Assembly: GCF_024227435.1 (NCBI RefSeq)
Contig: NZ_CP100445.1
Location: forward strand, 248,001-312,000
DNA: 64,000 nt
Reading direction: 5' to 3'
Source of the DNA: Natrinema caseinilyticum
Lineage (GTDB): Archaea; Halobacteriota; Halobacteria; Halobacteriales; Natrialbaceae
Both the position numbers and the translations under genes were made by a program. Below, piece after piece: positions 26,024-34,134 of this stretch. Each line of letters opens with the position of its first letter. The first letter of the stretch is position 1. The notes below the pieces were generated by a model. It was not told where the DNA came from and ran no database searches. It was given only the letters and a program-made list of their open reading frames with translations.

Positions 26024-26476
26024 ATGACTGACGACGGACCCGGTCCGGAGCGAGACGCCGACATCGCGGCGGGTATCGCGTCTGACGAGCGTCCCGTGAC
26101 CGTCGCCCTCGAGAACCGATTGATGAGCCACGGGATTTACGTTACCACCGCCACGTGAACGGGCGAGGCTGACCCGCCCGTCGACGACGGGACCGGATTA
26201 ACCCTCGAGTACGAAACCGTCTCCAACGCCACCGCGGTCACGAGCGACGAAGTCGGGGCGGTGGTTCGGGCGCTTCTTTCGATCGGTGACGAACGAGAGT
26301 GGACCCCGGGCCGACTCGATGCGACGTCACTGACGACCGACGGTACCGTCCGCGGACGGTGGCGCGTCGAGCGCGAGTGGTTCGAGCGACTCGGAACGGA
26401 GCTTTCGCAGGTCGAATTCTCCCGTCGCGTTCTCACAACTATCGAAAGTCACCGACGAGATCGGGACAGTTGTTGA
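26024..26476 (+). pseudogene. Small acidic protein gene interrupted by one in-frame TGA
   Basis: The frame from the ATG at 26024 runs 151 codons to the TGA at 26474, but codon 45 is TGA (26156-26158), directly after YVTTAT. The same frame remains fully open for the next 105 codons, with coding-like composition (LEYETVSNA, VVRALLSIGDEREWTPGRL, WRVEREWFERLGTELS). One C-to-T change (CGA to TGA) would explain it. A GTG at 26261 could restart the last 71 residues. It resembles small conserved haloarchaeal proteins of unknown role. A sequencing error is also possible. Confidence 0.7.
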
Positions 26477-26535
26477 ATGCGAACCGGGAGATAGATTAAT
26501 AATGACTCACACACCTGATTATTGTAGACTATCCG

Positions 26536-27174
26536 ATGAGTGGAGAACAGGTGTTCGTTTCACACGCTCCCGACGACCTCAGCCTCGTTCAGGACCTGTT
26601 CTCCACGGTCAAGAACTTCCCATTTGGCGTTCATATCACACTCGAGGAGATCGAATCGGGTCGCTTCCGAAAGCGACTCGAGGGTCGTCTCGCCAACAGT
26701 GACGTCGTCGTCGCCATCCTGACCGAGGACGCGACCGATAATACGTGGATCGACCAGGAAATCGGGTACGCGGTGGCCAAAGGGATTCTGGTGTTGCCGT
26801 TGAGCGACGAGGGGGTGAGTCGCCGCGGCTACATCAGCGACGTCGAGGGCGTGACGATCGATCGAAACAATCTCTCGTTTACCATCTTCAATCTCCTCTG
26901 TCGGTTGCGAAGCGAACTCGCACCACTAGGGGCGCTGTCGGTTCCGAACTGGTATATCCGGTTTCCGTGTACGGTCCCCGACTGCGGCCACCCGGTCACG
27001 CTCGAACTCGAGCAGGGACAGACGAAACTCTGGAAACTCCACGCCCACGGAAAATACCTGACGACGTCGTGTGAGGTTTGCGAGTCGACGTACTACTTCA
27101 ACCCGGCGACGATCGGATTCCTGGGTCGGGAAGACGGAATTAGCCGTCAATCGGCTTCCCGGAGCCGTTCGTAG
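26536..27174 (+). CDS. TIR-domain protein with C-terminal zinc ribbon
   Basis: This 212-residue protein begins with a TIR (Toll/interleukin-receptor) fold of the prokaryotic TIR_2 kind. It has strand A with VFVSHAPDD (residues 6-14), the BB-loop region, SDVVVAILTEDA, and WIDQEIGYAVAKG, where Glu75 sits at the NAD-cleaving Glu of TIR enzymes. Residues about 140-195 form a separate unit with C145, C150, C179 and C182, which look like zinc ligands. Bacterial and archaeal TIR proteins often cleave NAD+ or make signal nucleotides in anti-phage defence, so that role is likely but not shown. The zinc unit could sense nucleic acid or a partner. It lies between two genes that each carry a TGA. Confidence 0.8.
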   Translation: MSGEQVFVSHAPDDLSLVQDLFSTVKNFPFGVHITLEEIESGRFRKRLEGRLANSDVVVAILTEDATDNTWIDQEIGYAVAKGILVLPLSDEGVSRRGYISDVEGVTIDRNNLSFTIFNLLCRLRSELAPLGALSVPNWYIRFPCTVPDCGHPVTLELEQGQTKLWKLHAHGKYLTTSCEVCESTYYFNPATIGFLGREDGISRQSASRSRS

Positions 27175-27842
27175 GCGTCCGTGACGAGTTTAAACGCCGA
27201 CTTGCTCCCGCTTTTCGTGTCGGGATGGGCTCGTTTGACCTGGTCGTGAAACGCTGCTCGCAGTTCCTCGTCGGTCGCGTTCGCACTCACGCCGAGGATG
27301 TCGCGGGCCCTCGTCTTGCGGATGTCGACTGCGGCGACGACTCCTCGTTTCTCGGCCTCCGCTTTGCAATCGTGACAGAGCCACTCGGTGCGCTCGTCGA
27401 TGGTGGTGACGCGGAAGGGTTCCTCGGATGCGTGTTCGCGACACTGGCTACAGAGCGTTCAGTCGTCGGTTTCGTTCACATCCGGCGTGTCGCCCGAGTC
27501 GGTCTCCCCGGTCGACGCCCCACCGACGGAGCGGTCCGCATCGTCGCCGCTGCGGTCTCGCGCTTCGGCGACGCAGGTCGGACAGCAGGTGAGGGTAGTC
27601 CCGTCGTCGGGTACGACGTCCTCGAGGTCGATAAGAAGGACGGAGCGGGTGCAACCGTCGCAGTTGTCCCGACGCTGATCGAGTGATTCGCCCTTCCGTG
27701 CCGCGGCTCTGGCGTAGGGTTCGCAGTCCTGACAACAGACGACTCGTTCGCCGTCCGGCATCGTCACCGTCGTTCCGTTCTCAGGTGCAATCGTTCGGCT
27801 ACACCCTTCACAACCGGCGCGTCGGTCACCGACGACAGCCAT
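27147..27842 (-). pseudogene. Zinc-ribbon/J-domain protein interrupted by one in-frame TGA
   Basis: A single frame runs from ATG 27842 to the stop at 27147, broken only by TGA at 27459-27461. The first 127 codons hold three Cys pairs (GCEGC, CCQDC, CDGC..CCPTC) and an acidic linker ending NETDD. After the TGA come TLCSQC, a partner LCHDC and a J-domain (ARDILGVSANATDEELRAAF, then the HPD motif in RAHPDTKSGSK and FKLVTDAYERL). The second half has no start codon before the J-domain, so it must have been one protein of about 230 residues, a DnaJ-type co-chaperone with zinc ribbons. The TGA is a nonsense change or a sequencing error. Confidence 0.75.
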
Positions 27843-28190
27843 CACTGGAACGATTTGATCTATTCCCTATTAGTTCTTTTTGCTGACAATCGCGCGTGCG
27901 TAACCGTCGATCGAAACGATCGGCATCGAATTCGAACGCGCGAGTGTAGGATCTGCTTACCGAATGTCACCGAACGGATCGGTCGGTCGGCGTTCGTGAA
28001 CGGCGACGATAACAAAGTGCCCTCGAACCGACCACCCACTCGTGCGAGGCGATCCTCGCACGGAGACGCTCTGTCCGTTGGATGGCGCTCGGCGATCAGT
28101 CGTCGCCGAGTTCCTCCTCTCCTGTCAGATTAGACGTGGCGCTCGATTCGAATCGGGAAACCAATAGTCCCTGGGCCCCGACTCTCGCGT
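27843..28190. other. Intergenic region between two divergent genes
   Basis: It holds the AT-rich promoter side of the J-domain gene (27850-27890) and the leader of the DUF3054 gene. Open frames here have no protein-like features. Confidence 0.45.
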
Positions 28191-28616
28191 ATGGACACGG
28201 CAGTTCGATCCGAGAGGAACGCCGACCGGTTCGACCGCGAACGGGTCGTCACGGCGGTTGTCGACGTCGGGTTGGTGGTCGCCCTGGTCCTGCTCGGGAA
28301 CATCGAGCACGGCGGTAATCCGATCGCCGAGCCGCTCGAATCGCTCGGCACTGTGACACCGTTCGTGATCGGATGGGTTTCGGTGGCGCTCCTCGCGGGG
28401 ATTTACACGCGCGACCGCCCCCTGGACCCGGACGGAGTTCGACTGGCGGCCGTCACCTGGATCGCAGCGGCGAACGTGGGACTCATGCTTCGGGCTTCCT
28501 CGCTGTTCGACGGGGGAACGACCTGGCCATTCCCGCTCGTGATAACGGGAATCGGACTGATCGCCCTGCTGGGCTGGCGACTCGGCTACCGTCTCTACCG
28601 TCGTAGGCTGGCGTGA
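28191..28616 (+). CDS. DUF3054-family membrane protein
   Basis: This 141-residue protein has four predicted membrane helices. The sequence features NIEHGGNPIAEPLESLGTVTPFVIGW and a Trp-rich end (WPFPLVITGIGLIALLGWRLGYRLYRRR) match DUF3054, a family of actinobacterial and haloarchaeal membrane proteins of unknown function. It is transcribed alone. Confidence 0.8.
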   Translation: MDTAVRSERNADRFDRERVVTAVVDVGLVVALVLLGNIEHGGNPIAEPLESLGTVTPFVIGWVSVALLAGIYTRDRPLDPDGVRLAAVTWIAAANVGLMLRASSLFDGGTTWPFPLVITGIGLIALLGWRLGYRLYRRRLA

Positions 28617-28863
28617 GGTTTCGTTCTGGCCCGTCGCTTTATCCGCGCTCGTTTTGCAACGAAGTCAGACAACGATTTCGGGAGCCGTCTCGGCGTCGTT
28701 CCTTTCGAAGCCGTACGTGGCCGATCGTGCATCCCGTGGTGGGAGAACGAGGTCGGCGATTGTTAATTAGCGCATTCTGAGGCCGGAAATAATGGCGTCA
28801 TAAGTTATGGGAATTCATAGCCTTGGCCACTAGTTAGAAACGCATCTACCACGAGCCGATTAT

Positions 28864-28889
28864 GGGGAACACTTATATGCCTGTTCCTC
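28864..28889 (+). promoter_or_regulatory. Inverted repeat around a TATA box
   Basis: GGGGAACA (28864-28871) and TGTTCCTC (28882-28889) are inverted copies, seven of eight matching, around CTTATATGCC. The TTATAT core is about 31 bases before the ATG at 28907, so a protein bound to the repeat would cover the TATA box. It looks like a repressor operator. Confidence 0.55.
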
Positions 28890-28906
28890 ATAGTATAGAA
28901 TAGATT

Positions 28907-29122
28907 ATGACTGGATATTACGACCTAGTTCTCGGCCTCATCCCAGTCGCACTGCTCGGTGTTACTGCAGCCCTGACGTTCGTGGGACTATCGATAACCG
29001 CCGCGGTGCCGCTCGGTTCGTTCGTCGCGATGGGAATCATCGGTCACGCGATGTTCGTCAACACCCCCGCAAACGGTTCCGACGAGGCCCAGTCTACGCG
29101 TCCCCCGCTCAACGCGGACTGA
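28907..29122 (+). CDS. Small two-helix membrane protein
   Basis: This 71-residue protein has two helices (about residues 7-28 and 30-50; LVLGLIPVALLGVTAALTFVGL and AAVPLGSFVAMGIIGHAMFV) and a polar C-terminal tail. Short membrane proteins of this kind are widespread in haloarchaea without known role. The promoter at 28864-28889 has a palindrome around the TATA box, so its expression is probably regulated. Confidence 0.7.
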   Translation: MTGYYDLVLGLIPVALLGVTAALTFVGLSITAAVPLGSFVAMGIIGHAMFVNTPANGSDEAQSTRPPLNAD

Positions 29123-29606
29123 ATTTTCCAGTCACTCTTCTCGACACTCCGTTCCGTTCGATTTTGCGTTTCCTCTCCATTTCCCGCCGACGGCCGTTTC
29201 CCACGGCGTGTTTCTCCCTCTCGCGGATGGTGCGGCCCCCGAAATTCCGATCGACTCTCACCGCGAGGAAACCGTTCCCCAGAGACCGGCCTGATCGGTG
29301 GCGAGAACTTCCCCGCGGTATCGGTCCGGCACCTGCCGAAGTGTGACTGCGGTGGTTCGAGTGGAACGGGCCCCGCTCTGCTCGTCACACCCCGGTTCTC
29401 GCCGCGCCACATTTCGAAGCCAGCAGCGTCACGTCACGCCTCCGAGTCACCGGCGGAGCGACCGAGCGACGCAGCTGAGTGCGTCGTGGAGGTTTGATCG
29501 AAAACGCGATTTCCGCTCGTCCGCTGCGGGACCGTCTCGGGTCTCGAACCCGGACACGACGGTACCCACCGGGCCGAGGGTACTCGACGACGCGGGCTCG
29601 AGCCCG
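29123..29606. other. Long gap without a supported gene
   Basis: About 480 bases lie between the small membrane protein and the 3' end of the HMGCS-like gene. The frames are Arg/Ser/Pro-rich, and no repeat, tRNA or conserved motif is seen. Confidence 0.4.
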
Positions 29607-31034
29607 TTACTCGCCCGCCGGTCGAATCTTGAACCCGTACCGCGTGACGCCTTCCTGCGTGTAGATGCGGCGGATCGTCGTCTCGACCCGGTCGCCGACC
29701 GAAAAGGCAGCGGGAGCAGCGTCGGTGCCCATCGCCGGTGCGCTGACGGTTCCGTCGCCGTCCTCCGTCTCGAGTGCGACGATCGTGGCCGCGAAGTCAC
29801 CGGAGCGAGCTTGCTGTTCCGCGAACTCCGGCGGCGCACCGCCCTGCGAGATCGTCGTGACGGCCTCGATCGTGCCTTCGGCCGCGAGTTCGACGGGTTC
29901 GTAGTCGGCGAGCGCGCCGCAGTCGTCACACGCGCCTTCCGGCGGGAACGACAGCGCTCCGCACTCCGTACAGCGTCCGGCCTCGAGCCGGTATCGCTGC
30001 GGGATCGAGCGCCGCCAGGAGGGGACGCTCACGTACGCGCCGCCGCCCGACGGGGGTCCGGTGGTCACGACGCCACGCTGGCGCAGATACTCGGCATACG
30101 AGAGGGGCTCGTCGCCCTCGAGTGCCGTCGCAGCCGGTACGTTCCCGTCGGCTGTGACGACGAAGGCATCGGCACTCGCTCCGCTCCCGTGGGAAACCGC
30201 GAGGACTGAGCCGTAGCCGTCGGAAAGCGCCACGGCGAGTGACATCGGGACGCTCGCGGCGCCGAGGTCGCCCAGTTCGTGGACCGTTGCGGCGGCCTGA
30301 ATTTCGTCGGTGCCGACGCCGGCCGCGCCAGCCGCCCGGTAGGGAAGTTTCCCGTCGGGCGCCTGGATCGCGGCGGCTTCGGGATCGGGCTCGACCTCCA
30401 GCCCGTCGACTGCGCCGCCGATCGTCTCGGTGAAGGCCTGTCGGTCGTACTGAGTGACCCCCAGCGTCCGGGTTTCGTCTTCCCCGGTCGTTCGGAATCG
30501 AGTTCCCGGATACGGCGCGGAATACTCCGCGCGGTCGACGATTTCCGCCGGACCGTCGCGCTCCAAGACGAACGCCGCTGCGCCGGCACTGGCGGCGTGA
30601 TCGATGCCGTCGTCCGGGTCGCCCTTCGGTGCGTCGGCTGCGACGACGAGGGCGGTGGTCGAATCGGCAGCGAGCGCGTCTTGCCCGGCCCAGAGCGCGC
30701 GCGTTCCGGCCCGGGTGCTTCCGGTGAACACCTGTCCGGCACTCGACTCCGTGAGGGCGAGCATCGCACCGAGGCGCGCGGTGAGGTCGTCTTCGGCTTC
30801 CGGTGGCCGCGACGATGCGAATCCGAGCCAGTCGACCGACGACGGATCGGTCTCGGCGGCCTCGAGCGCTCGGGTCGCTGCCTCGTAGGCCATCGTCAGG
30901 GCGTCTTCGTCGGCGGACGCGACGGCTTTCTCGCTCACGCCGGCCGCGTTGAACTGCCCCCAGGCCTCCTGGAACGCCTCGGCGCTGATGCGGAATCGCG
31001 GCGCGTACGTTCCGACGCCGGTGATCGCGCTCAT
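29607..31034 (-). CDS. HMG-CoA-synthase-like thiolase-fold protein fused to DUF35
   Basis: This 475-residue protein starts MSAITGVGTYAPRFRIS like archaeal HMG-CoA synthases (thiolase fold to about residue 310) and ends with a DUF35 unit: rubredoxin-like zinc ribbon C355, C358, C369, C372, then an OB fold. In true HMG-CoA synthases the loop FACKAGT carries the catalytic Cys; here it reads STRAGT with Thr107, and no Cys is near. It may therefore be a non-catalytic partner. Archaeal thiolase, HMGCS and DUF35 proteins form one complex, and the thiolase gene here overlaps by four bases, so this gene probably encodes the scaffold of a related complex for another acyl-CoA reaction. Confidence 0.83.
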   Translation of the reverse strand: MSAITGVGTYAPRFRISAEAFQEAWGQFNAAGVSEKAVASADEDALTMAYEAATRALEAAETDPSSVDWLGFASSRPPEAEDDLTARLGAMLALTESSAGQVFTGSTRAGTRALWAGQDALAADSTTALVVAADAPKGDPDDGIDHAASAGAAAFVLERDGPAEIVDRAEYSAPYPGTRFRTTGEDETRTLGVTQYDRQAFTETIGGAVDGLEVEPDPEAAAIQAPDGKLPYRAAGAAGVGTDEIQAAATVHELGDLGAASVPMSLAVALSDGYGSVLAVSHGSGASADAFVVTADGNVPAATALEGDEPLSYAEYLRQRGVVTTGPPSGGGAYVSVPSWRRSIPQRYRLEAGRCTECGALSFPPEGACDDCGALADYEPVELAAEGTIEAVTTISQGGAPPEFAEQQARSGDFAATIVALETEDGDGTVSAPAMGTDAAPAAFSVGDRVETTIRRIYTQEGVTRYGFKIRPAGE

Positions 31035-32209
31035 GCGTTCACCTCCGTTTCCTTCTCGAAGACGTGGACGACTGCCGCACCGCCGCTGCCGCCGACGTTG
31101 TGGGTCAGTCCCCGCGTCGGATTCTCGACCTGTCGCTCGCCGGCGTTCCCGGAGAGCTGTTTGTACGCCTCGACGACCTGTCCGGCACCCGTCGCGCCGA
31201 TCGGATGACCTTTCGACTTGAGCCCGCCGGAGGTGTTGACCGGGAGGTCGCCGCCGAGTTCGGTCTTCCCCGACTCGATGAGCGTGCCGGCCTCCCCTTT
31301 CTCGCAGAACCCGAGGTCCTCGTAGGCCAGCAGTTCCGCGATGGCGAAACAGTCGTGAACTTCTGCGAAGTCGAGGTCGTCGGGTGAGACGTCGGCCATC
31401 TCGTAGGCCGATTCGGCGGCCCGCTGGCTCGCGGGCACCTCGGCGTACGAGTCGCGCTGGAACAATCCGACGGTGTCGCTGCCGGCACCGACGCCGGCCA
31501 CCCGAATCGGATCGTCGGTGTACTCGTCGACGACGTCCTCGCTGACGATCAGCGCGCAGGCCGCGCCGTCGGAGGTCGGACAGCAGTGATAGAGATTGAG
31601 CGGGTCCGCGACGACGGGTGCCGACTGTGCGTCCTCGAGCGAACACTCGAAACCGAGCTGTGCGTGGGGGTTTTTGGACCCGTTCGAGTGGTTCTTGACG
31701 GCGACTTGCGAGAGGTGTTCGCGCGTGGTCCCGTACTGTTCCATGTGAACGCTGGCCATCTGGGCGTACACGCCGGAGAACGTGGTGCCGGAGAGTCGTT
31801 CCCACTCGGTCTCACCGGAGACGCCGAGCCAGTACTTCGTCGCGTCGGAACTCATGTCCGACATGATCTCGAACCCGCCCGCGAGTGCGACGTCGGCCAT
31901 CCCCGATTTGACGGCCTGGACCGCCTGTCGAACCGCGAACCCGCTGGCCGCGCAGGCGTTTTCGACACGCGTCGTTGGAACGCCGTCGAGCCCGACGTGT
32001 TCGGTCACCGCCGGGCCGGAGAGACCGAGCTGGCGACCACCGACGCCGAGGTTGCCCACGAAGGCCTCGTCCACGTCTGCTGCCTCGAGTCCCTTCGGTA
32101 CGCTGCCTGTTGCCGCTTCGAACGCCGTCCGGAACAGCGACCGGTAGCTTTCCGACGGGAAAGCCCCGTAGTCGGACTGCCCCGCACCGACGAGATATGC
32201 GTCGCGCAT
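31031..32209 (-). CDS. Thiolase-family acetyl-CoA acyltransferase
   Basis: This 392-residue protein is of the SCP2-type thiolase class. The nucleophile Cys is C86 in VENACAASGFA. The second active-site parts are present: HDCFAIAE and GHPIGATGAGQ, with the general-base His. It should condense or cleave acyl-CoA units. It is upstream of and overlaps the HMGCS-like/DUF35 gene (ATGA), which fits a shared complex in which thiolase and partner pass an intermediate. The start MRDAYLVGAGQSDYG is typical for the class. The physiological substrate is unknown. Confidence 0.88.
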   Translation of the reverse strand: MRDAYLVGAGQSDYGAFPSESYRSLFRTAFEAATGSVPKGLEAADVDEAFVGNLGVGGRQLGLSGPAVTEHVGLDGVPTTRVENACAASGFAVRQAVQAVKSGMADVALAGGFEIMSDMSSDATKYWLGVSGETEWERLSGTTFSGVYAQMASVHMEQYGTTREHLSQVAVKNHSNGSKNPHAQLGFECSLEDAQSAPVVADPLNLYHCCPTSDGAACALIVSEDVVDEYTDDPIRVAGVGAGSDTVGLFQRDSYAEVPASQRAAESAYEMADVSPDDLDFAEVHDCFAIAELLAYEDLGFCEKGEAGTLIESGKTELGGDLPVNTSGGLKSKGHPIGATGAGQVVEAYKQLSGNAGERQVENPTRGLTHNVGGSGGAAVVHVFEKETEVNA

Positions 32210-32422
32210 ACTCGCCGTTCGTGTATCCAGGTGAAATAAGTGTACGGTCTCATCACACATCACGTCTCAGACCGCTGAAATCACCGGTAAGCGTCCTGTT
32301 CTAATACGAATAGGTGGCGAACAAATTCAAGCTCGTTCGTATAACAGCGAATCTCTCTCCGCGGTCGAACTCCGTTCATTGCGTCTGAGACGCGACGCGG
32401 GATTCAAGCGTCTCGTCACCGT

Positions 32423-33430
32423 ATGTCGGATATGTCACGCGCGGACGAGCTCGTTTCCGCCCTCGAGGCGACCGACTCGCTCGTGATCGTCTGTCACGAC
32501 AATCCGGACCCGGACTGTCTCGCCAGCGCGCTCGCACTCGAGTCGATCGCGTTCGAACAGGATGTCGACCAGGTGACGATCGCCTACGGCGGCGAGATCT
32601 CGCATCAGCAAAACCGCGCGTTCGTCAACATGCTCGATATCAGCCTCCGGATGCTATCGCGTACCGATATCGACGACTACGATACGATCAGTTTCGTCGA
32701 TCACACCAGGCCGGGAGTGAACACGGAGGTTCCGGCGAACGTCACCCCCGACATCGTCGTCGACCACCACCCTGGCGAATCGAGCCGGGCCGGGTTCGAA
32801 GACGTCCGCACCGACTACGGTGCGACGGCGACTATCTTCGTCGAGTACCTGTGCGACCTCGGGATCGACCTCACGGAGCGACTCGCCTCGGCGCTGCTCT
32901 TCGCGCTCCATCGAGAGCGACTCGATTTCGTCCGCGAACCGACGCGACGCGAGTACGAGGCGGCACTGGCGGTCTACTCGGACGCCAACCTCGAGATGCT
33001 GGAGCAACTGTACGGAAGCGCGTTCACACCGGGGACGCTCGACGCGATCGGCCGTGCCATCGTCAGTCGGGAACGCCGCGGATCGGCGATGATCGCGAGC
33101 GTCGGCAAAACGACCGAGACGGATGCGCTCCCACAGGCGGCGGACTACTTGCTCAATCTCGAGGGTGTGGATACGGTGTTGGCCTACGGGATCATCGGCG
33201 ACGCGATTCGCTTGAGCGGTCGCTCGATCGATCCGCGGGTCAATATGGGCCAGACACTGCGAACCGCGTTCGACGAACTGGGTTCGGTCGGCGGCCACCA
33301 CGACATGGCTGGCGGCCGAATCGAACTCGGACTCTTCGCCGACGACGAGGGTGACGCGGCCGAACTGCTCGAGTTCGTCGGCAGTCGACTCACGCGGCGA
33401 TTCTTCGATGCACTGAACCTCGATCAATGA
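32423..33430 (+). CDS. DHH-family phosphoesterase (nanoRNase/pAp phosphatase-like)
   Basis: This 335-residue protein has the motifs of the DHH/DHHA1 superfamily: HDNPDPDCLASALAL (metal site), SFVDHTRPG, VVDHHPGESS, and the C-terminal GGHHDMAGGRI of DHHA1. Enzymes of this kind hydrolyse short oligoribonucleotides, pAp or cyclic dinucleotides with Mn2+. The N-terminus MSDMSRADELVSALE allows a start one Met later. It is monocistronic. The exact substrate is not fixed by the sequence. Confidence 0.88.
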   Translation: MSDMSRADELVSALEATDSLVIVCHDNPDPDCLASALALESIAFEQDVDQVTIAYGGEISHQQNRAFVNMLDISLRMLSRTDIDDYDTISFVDHTRPGVNTEVPANVTPDIVVDHHPGESSRAGFEDVRTDYGATATIFVEYLCDLGIDLTERLASALLFALHRERLDFVREPTRREYEAALAVYSDANLEMLEQLYGSAFTPGTLDAIGRAIVSRERRGSAMIASVGKTTETDALPQAADYLLNLEGVDTVLAYGIIGDAIRLSGRSIDPRVNMGQTLRTAFDELGSVGGHHDMAGGRIELGLFADDEGDAAELLEFVGSRLTRRFFDALNLDQ

Positions 33431-33523
33431 GGTCGCTCAATCCGCGCAGGTCACTCTTCAGGAGCGCGTGTCCGACCGTCGGCCACTCGGTCGGCCAAGC
33501 GGGACCGACGCTCGGCGACGTCC

Positions 33524-33988
33524 TCAGTCGATATCGATCGAGTGCGCCTCGTCCGTCGGTTCTCGCTTGGGCAGTCGGATCGTCAGAATGCCGTTGTTGA
33601 CGCTGGCCCGGACCGTGTCGGCGTCGACCGATTCGGGGAGGCGAATCTGACGGCTGAACGATTCCAGTTCTCGTTCGCGTCGGATGTAATTCTCTTCGTC
33701 GCCGCCGATATCCTCCGCGCGTTCGCGGTTGCCGGAGAGAGCGAGCGTCTCCCCGGAGAGGCGCAACTCGAGGTCGTCGCTTTCGTACCCCGGAACGTCG
33801 GCGGTGACGACGAACTCGTCCCCCTCGTCTGCGAGGTCGATACTCGTCGCCGCGGCGCCCACCGAGAGGTCGAGTTGGCTCCGGTTGTCGAGTTGCGTTT
33901 CCCACGAACGTGCTGCCGTCTCGAGCTGGCGGTTCAGTCGGTTCAGCAGGGCTTCGAGTCCGTCGAACGGACGGGGCCTGTCTGACAT
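33524..33988 (-). CDS. Hsp20/alpha-crystallin small heat-shock protein
   Basis: This 154-residue protein has a helical N-terminal arm (FDGLEALLNRLNRQLETAARSWE) and the alpha-crystallin domain: EFVVTADVPGYESDDLELRLSGETLALSG, then RRERELESFSRQIRLPESVDADTVRASVNNGILTIRLPK, where the usual A-x-x-x-NGVL signature reads ASVNNGILTI. Such proteins hold unfolding proteins in solution. A T6 run 30 bases upstream (34017-34022, minus strand) is the likely TATA element. The start codon is covered by a 12-bp palindrome. Confidence 0.93.
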   Translation of the reverse strand: MSDRPRPFDGLEALLNRLNRQLETAARSWETQLDNRSQLDLSVGAAATSIDLADEGDEFVVTADVPGYESDDLELRLSGETLALSGNRERAEDIGGDEENYIRRERELESFSRQIRLPESVDADTVRASVNNGILTIRLPKREPTDEAHSIDID

Positions 33989-33998
33989 GGTATACCAT
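33987..33998 (-). promoter_or_regulatory. 12-bp palindrome over the hsp20 start codon
   Basis: ATGGTATACCAT is a perfect palindrome that overlaps the first codon of the small heat-shock gene. It could be a protein-binding site or a hairpin in the mRNA 5' end. Confidence 0.4.
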
Positions 33999-34134
33999 AT
34001 GTAGGTGACCGACCGCGAAAAAAGCCACTTTCGGACGACGTGATCCTCGTCCAATTCGACATGTTATCGCGGCGGATGCGGCAGAACCAACGGGTTGGCT
34101 GGTCGTTTTTAGGCTGTCGCTCGTACGGCGGAAT

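Noticed and set aside
26156-26158. Selenocysteine at the TGA
   Set aside because: No SECIS-like hairpin is seen and haloarchaea lack the selenocysteine system; a nonsense change is simpler.
27855-28133. Frame of 92 codons before the DUF3054 gene
   Set aside because: Arg/Ser-rich, no conserved residues, and lies in the promoter region.
29044-29412. 122-codon minus-strand frame after the small membrane protein
   Set aside because: It overlaps the membrane protein gene and is rich in Arg, Gly and Pro without motif.
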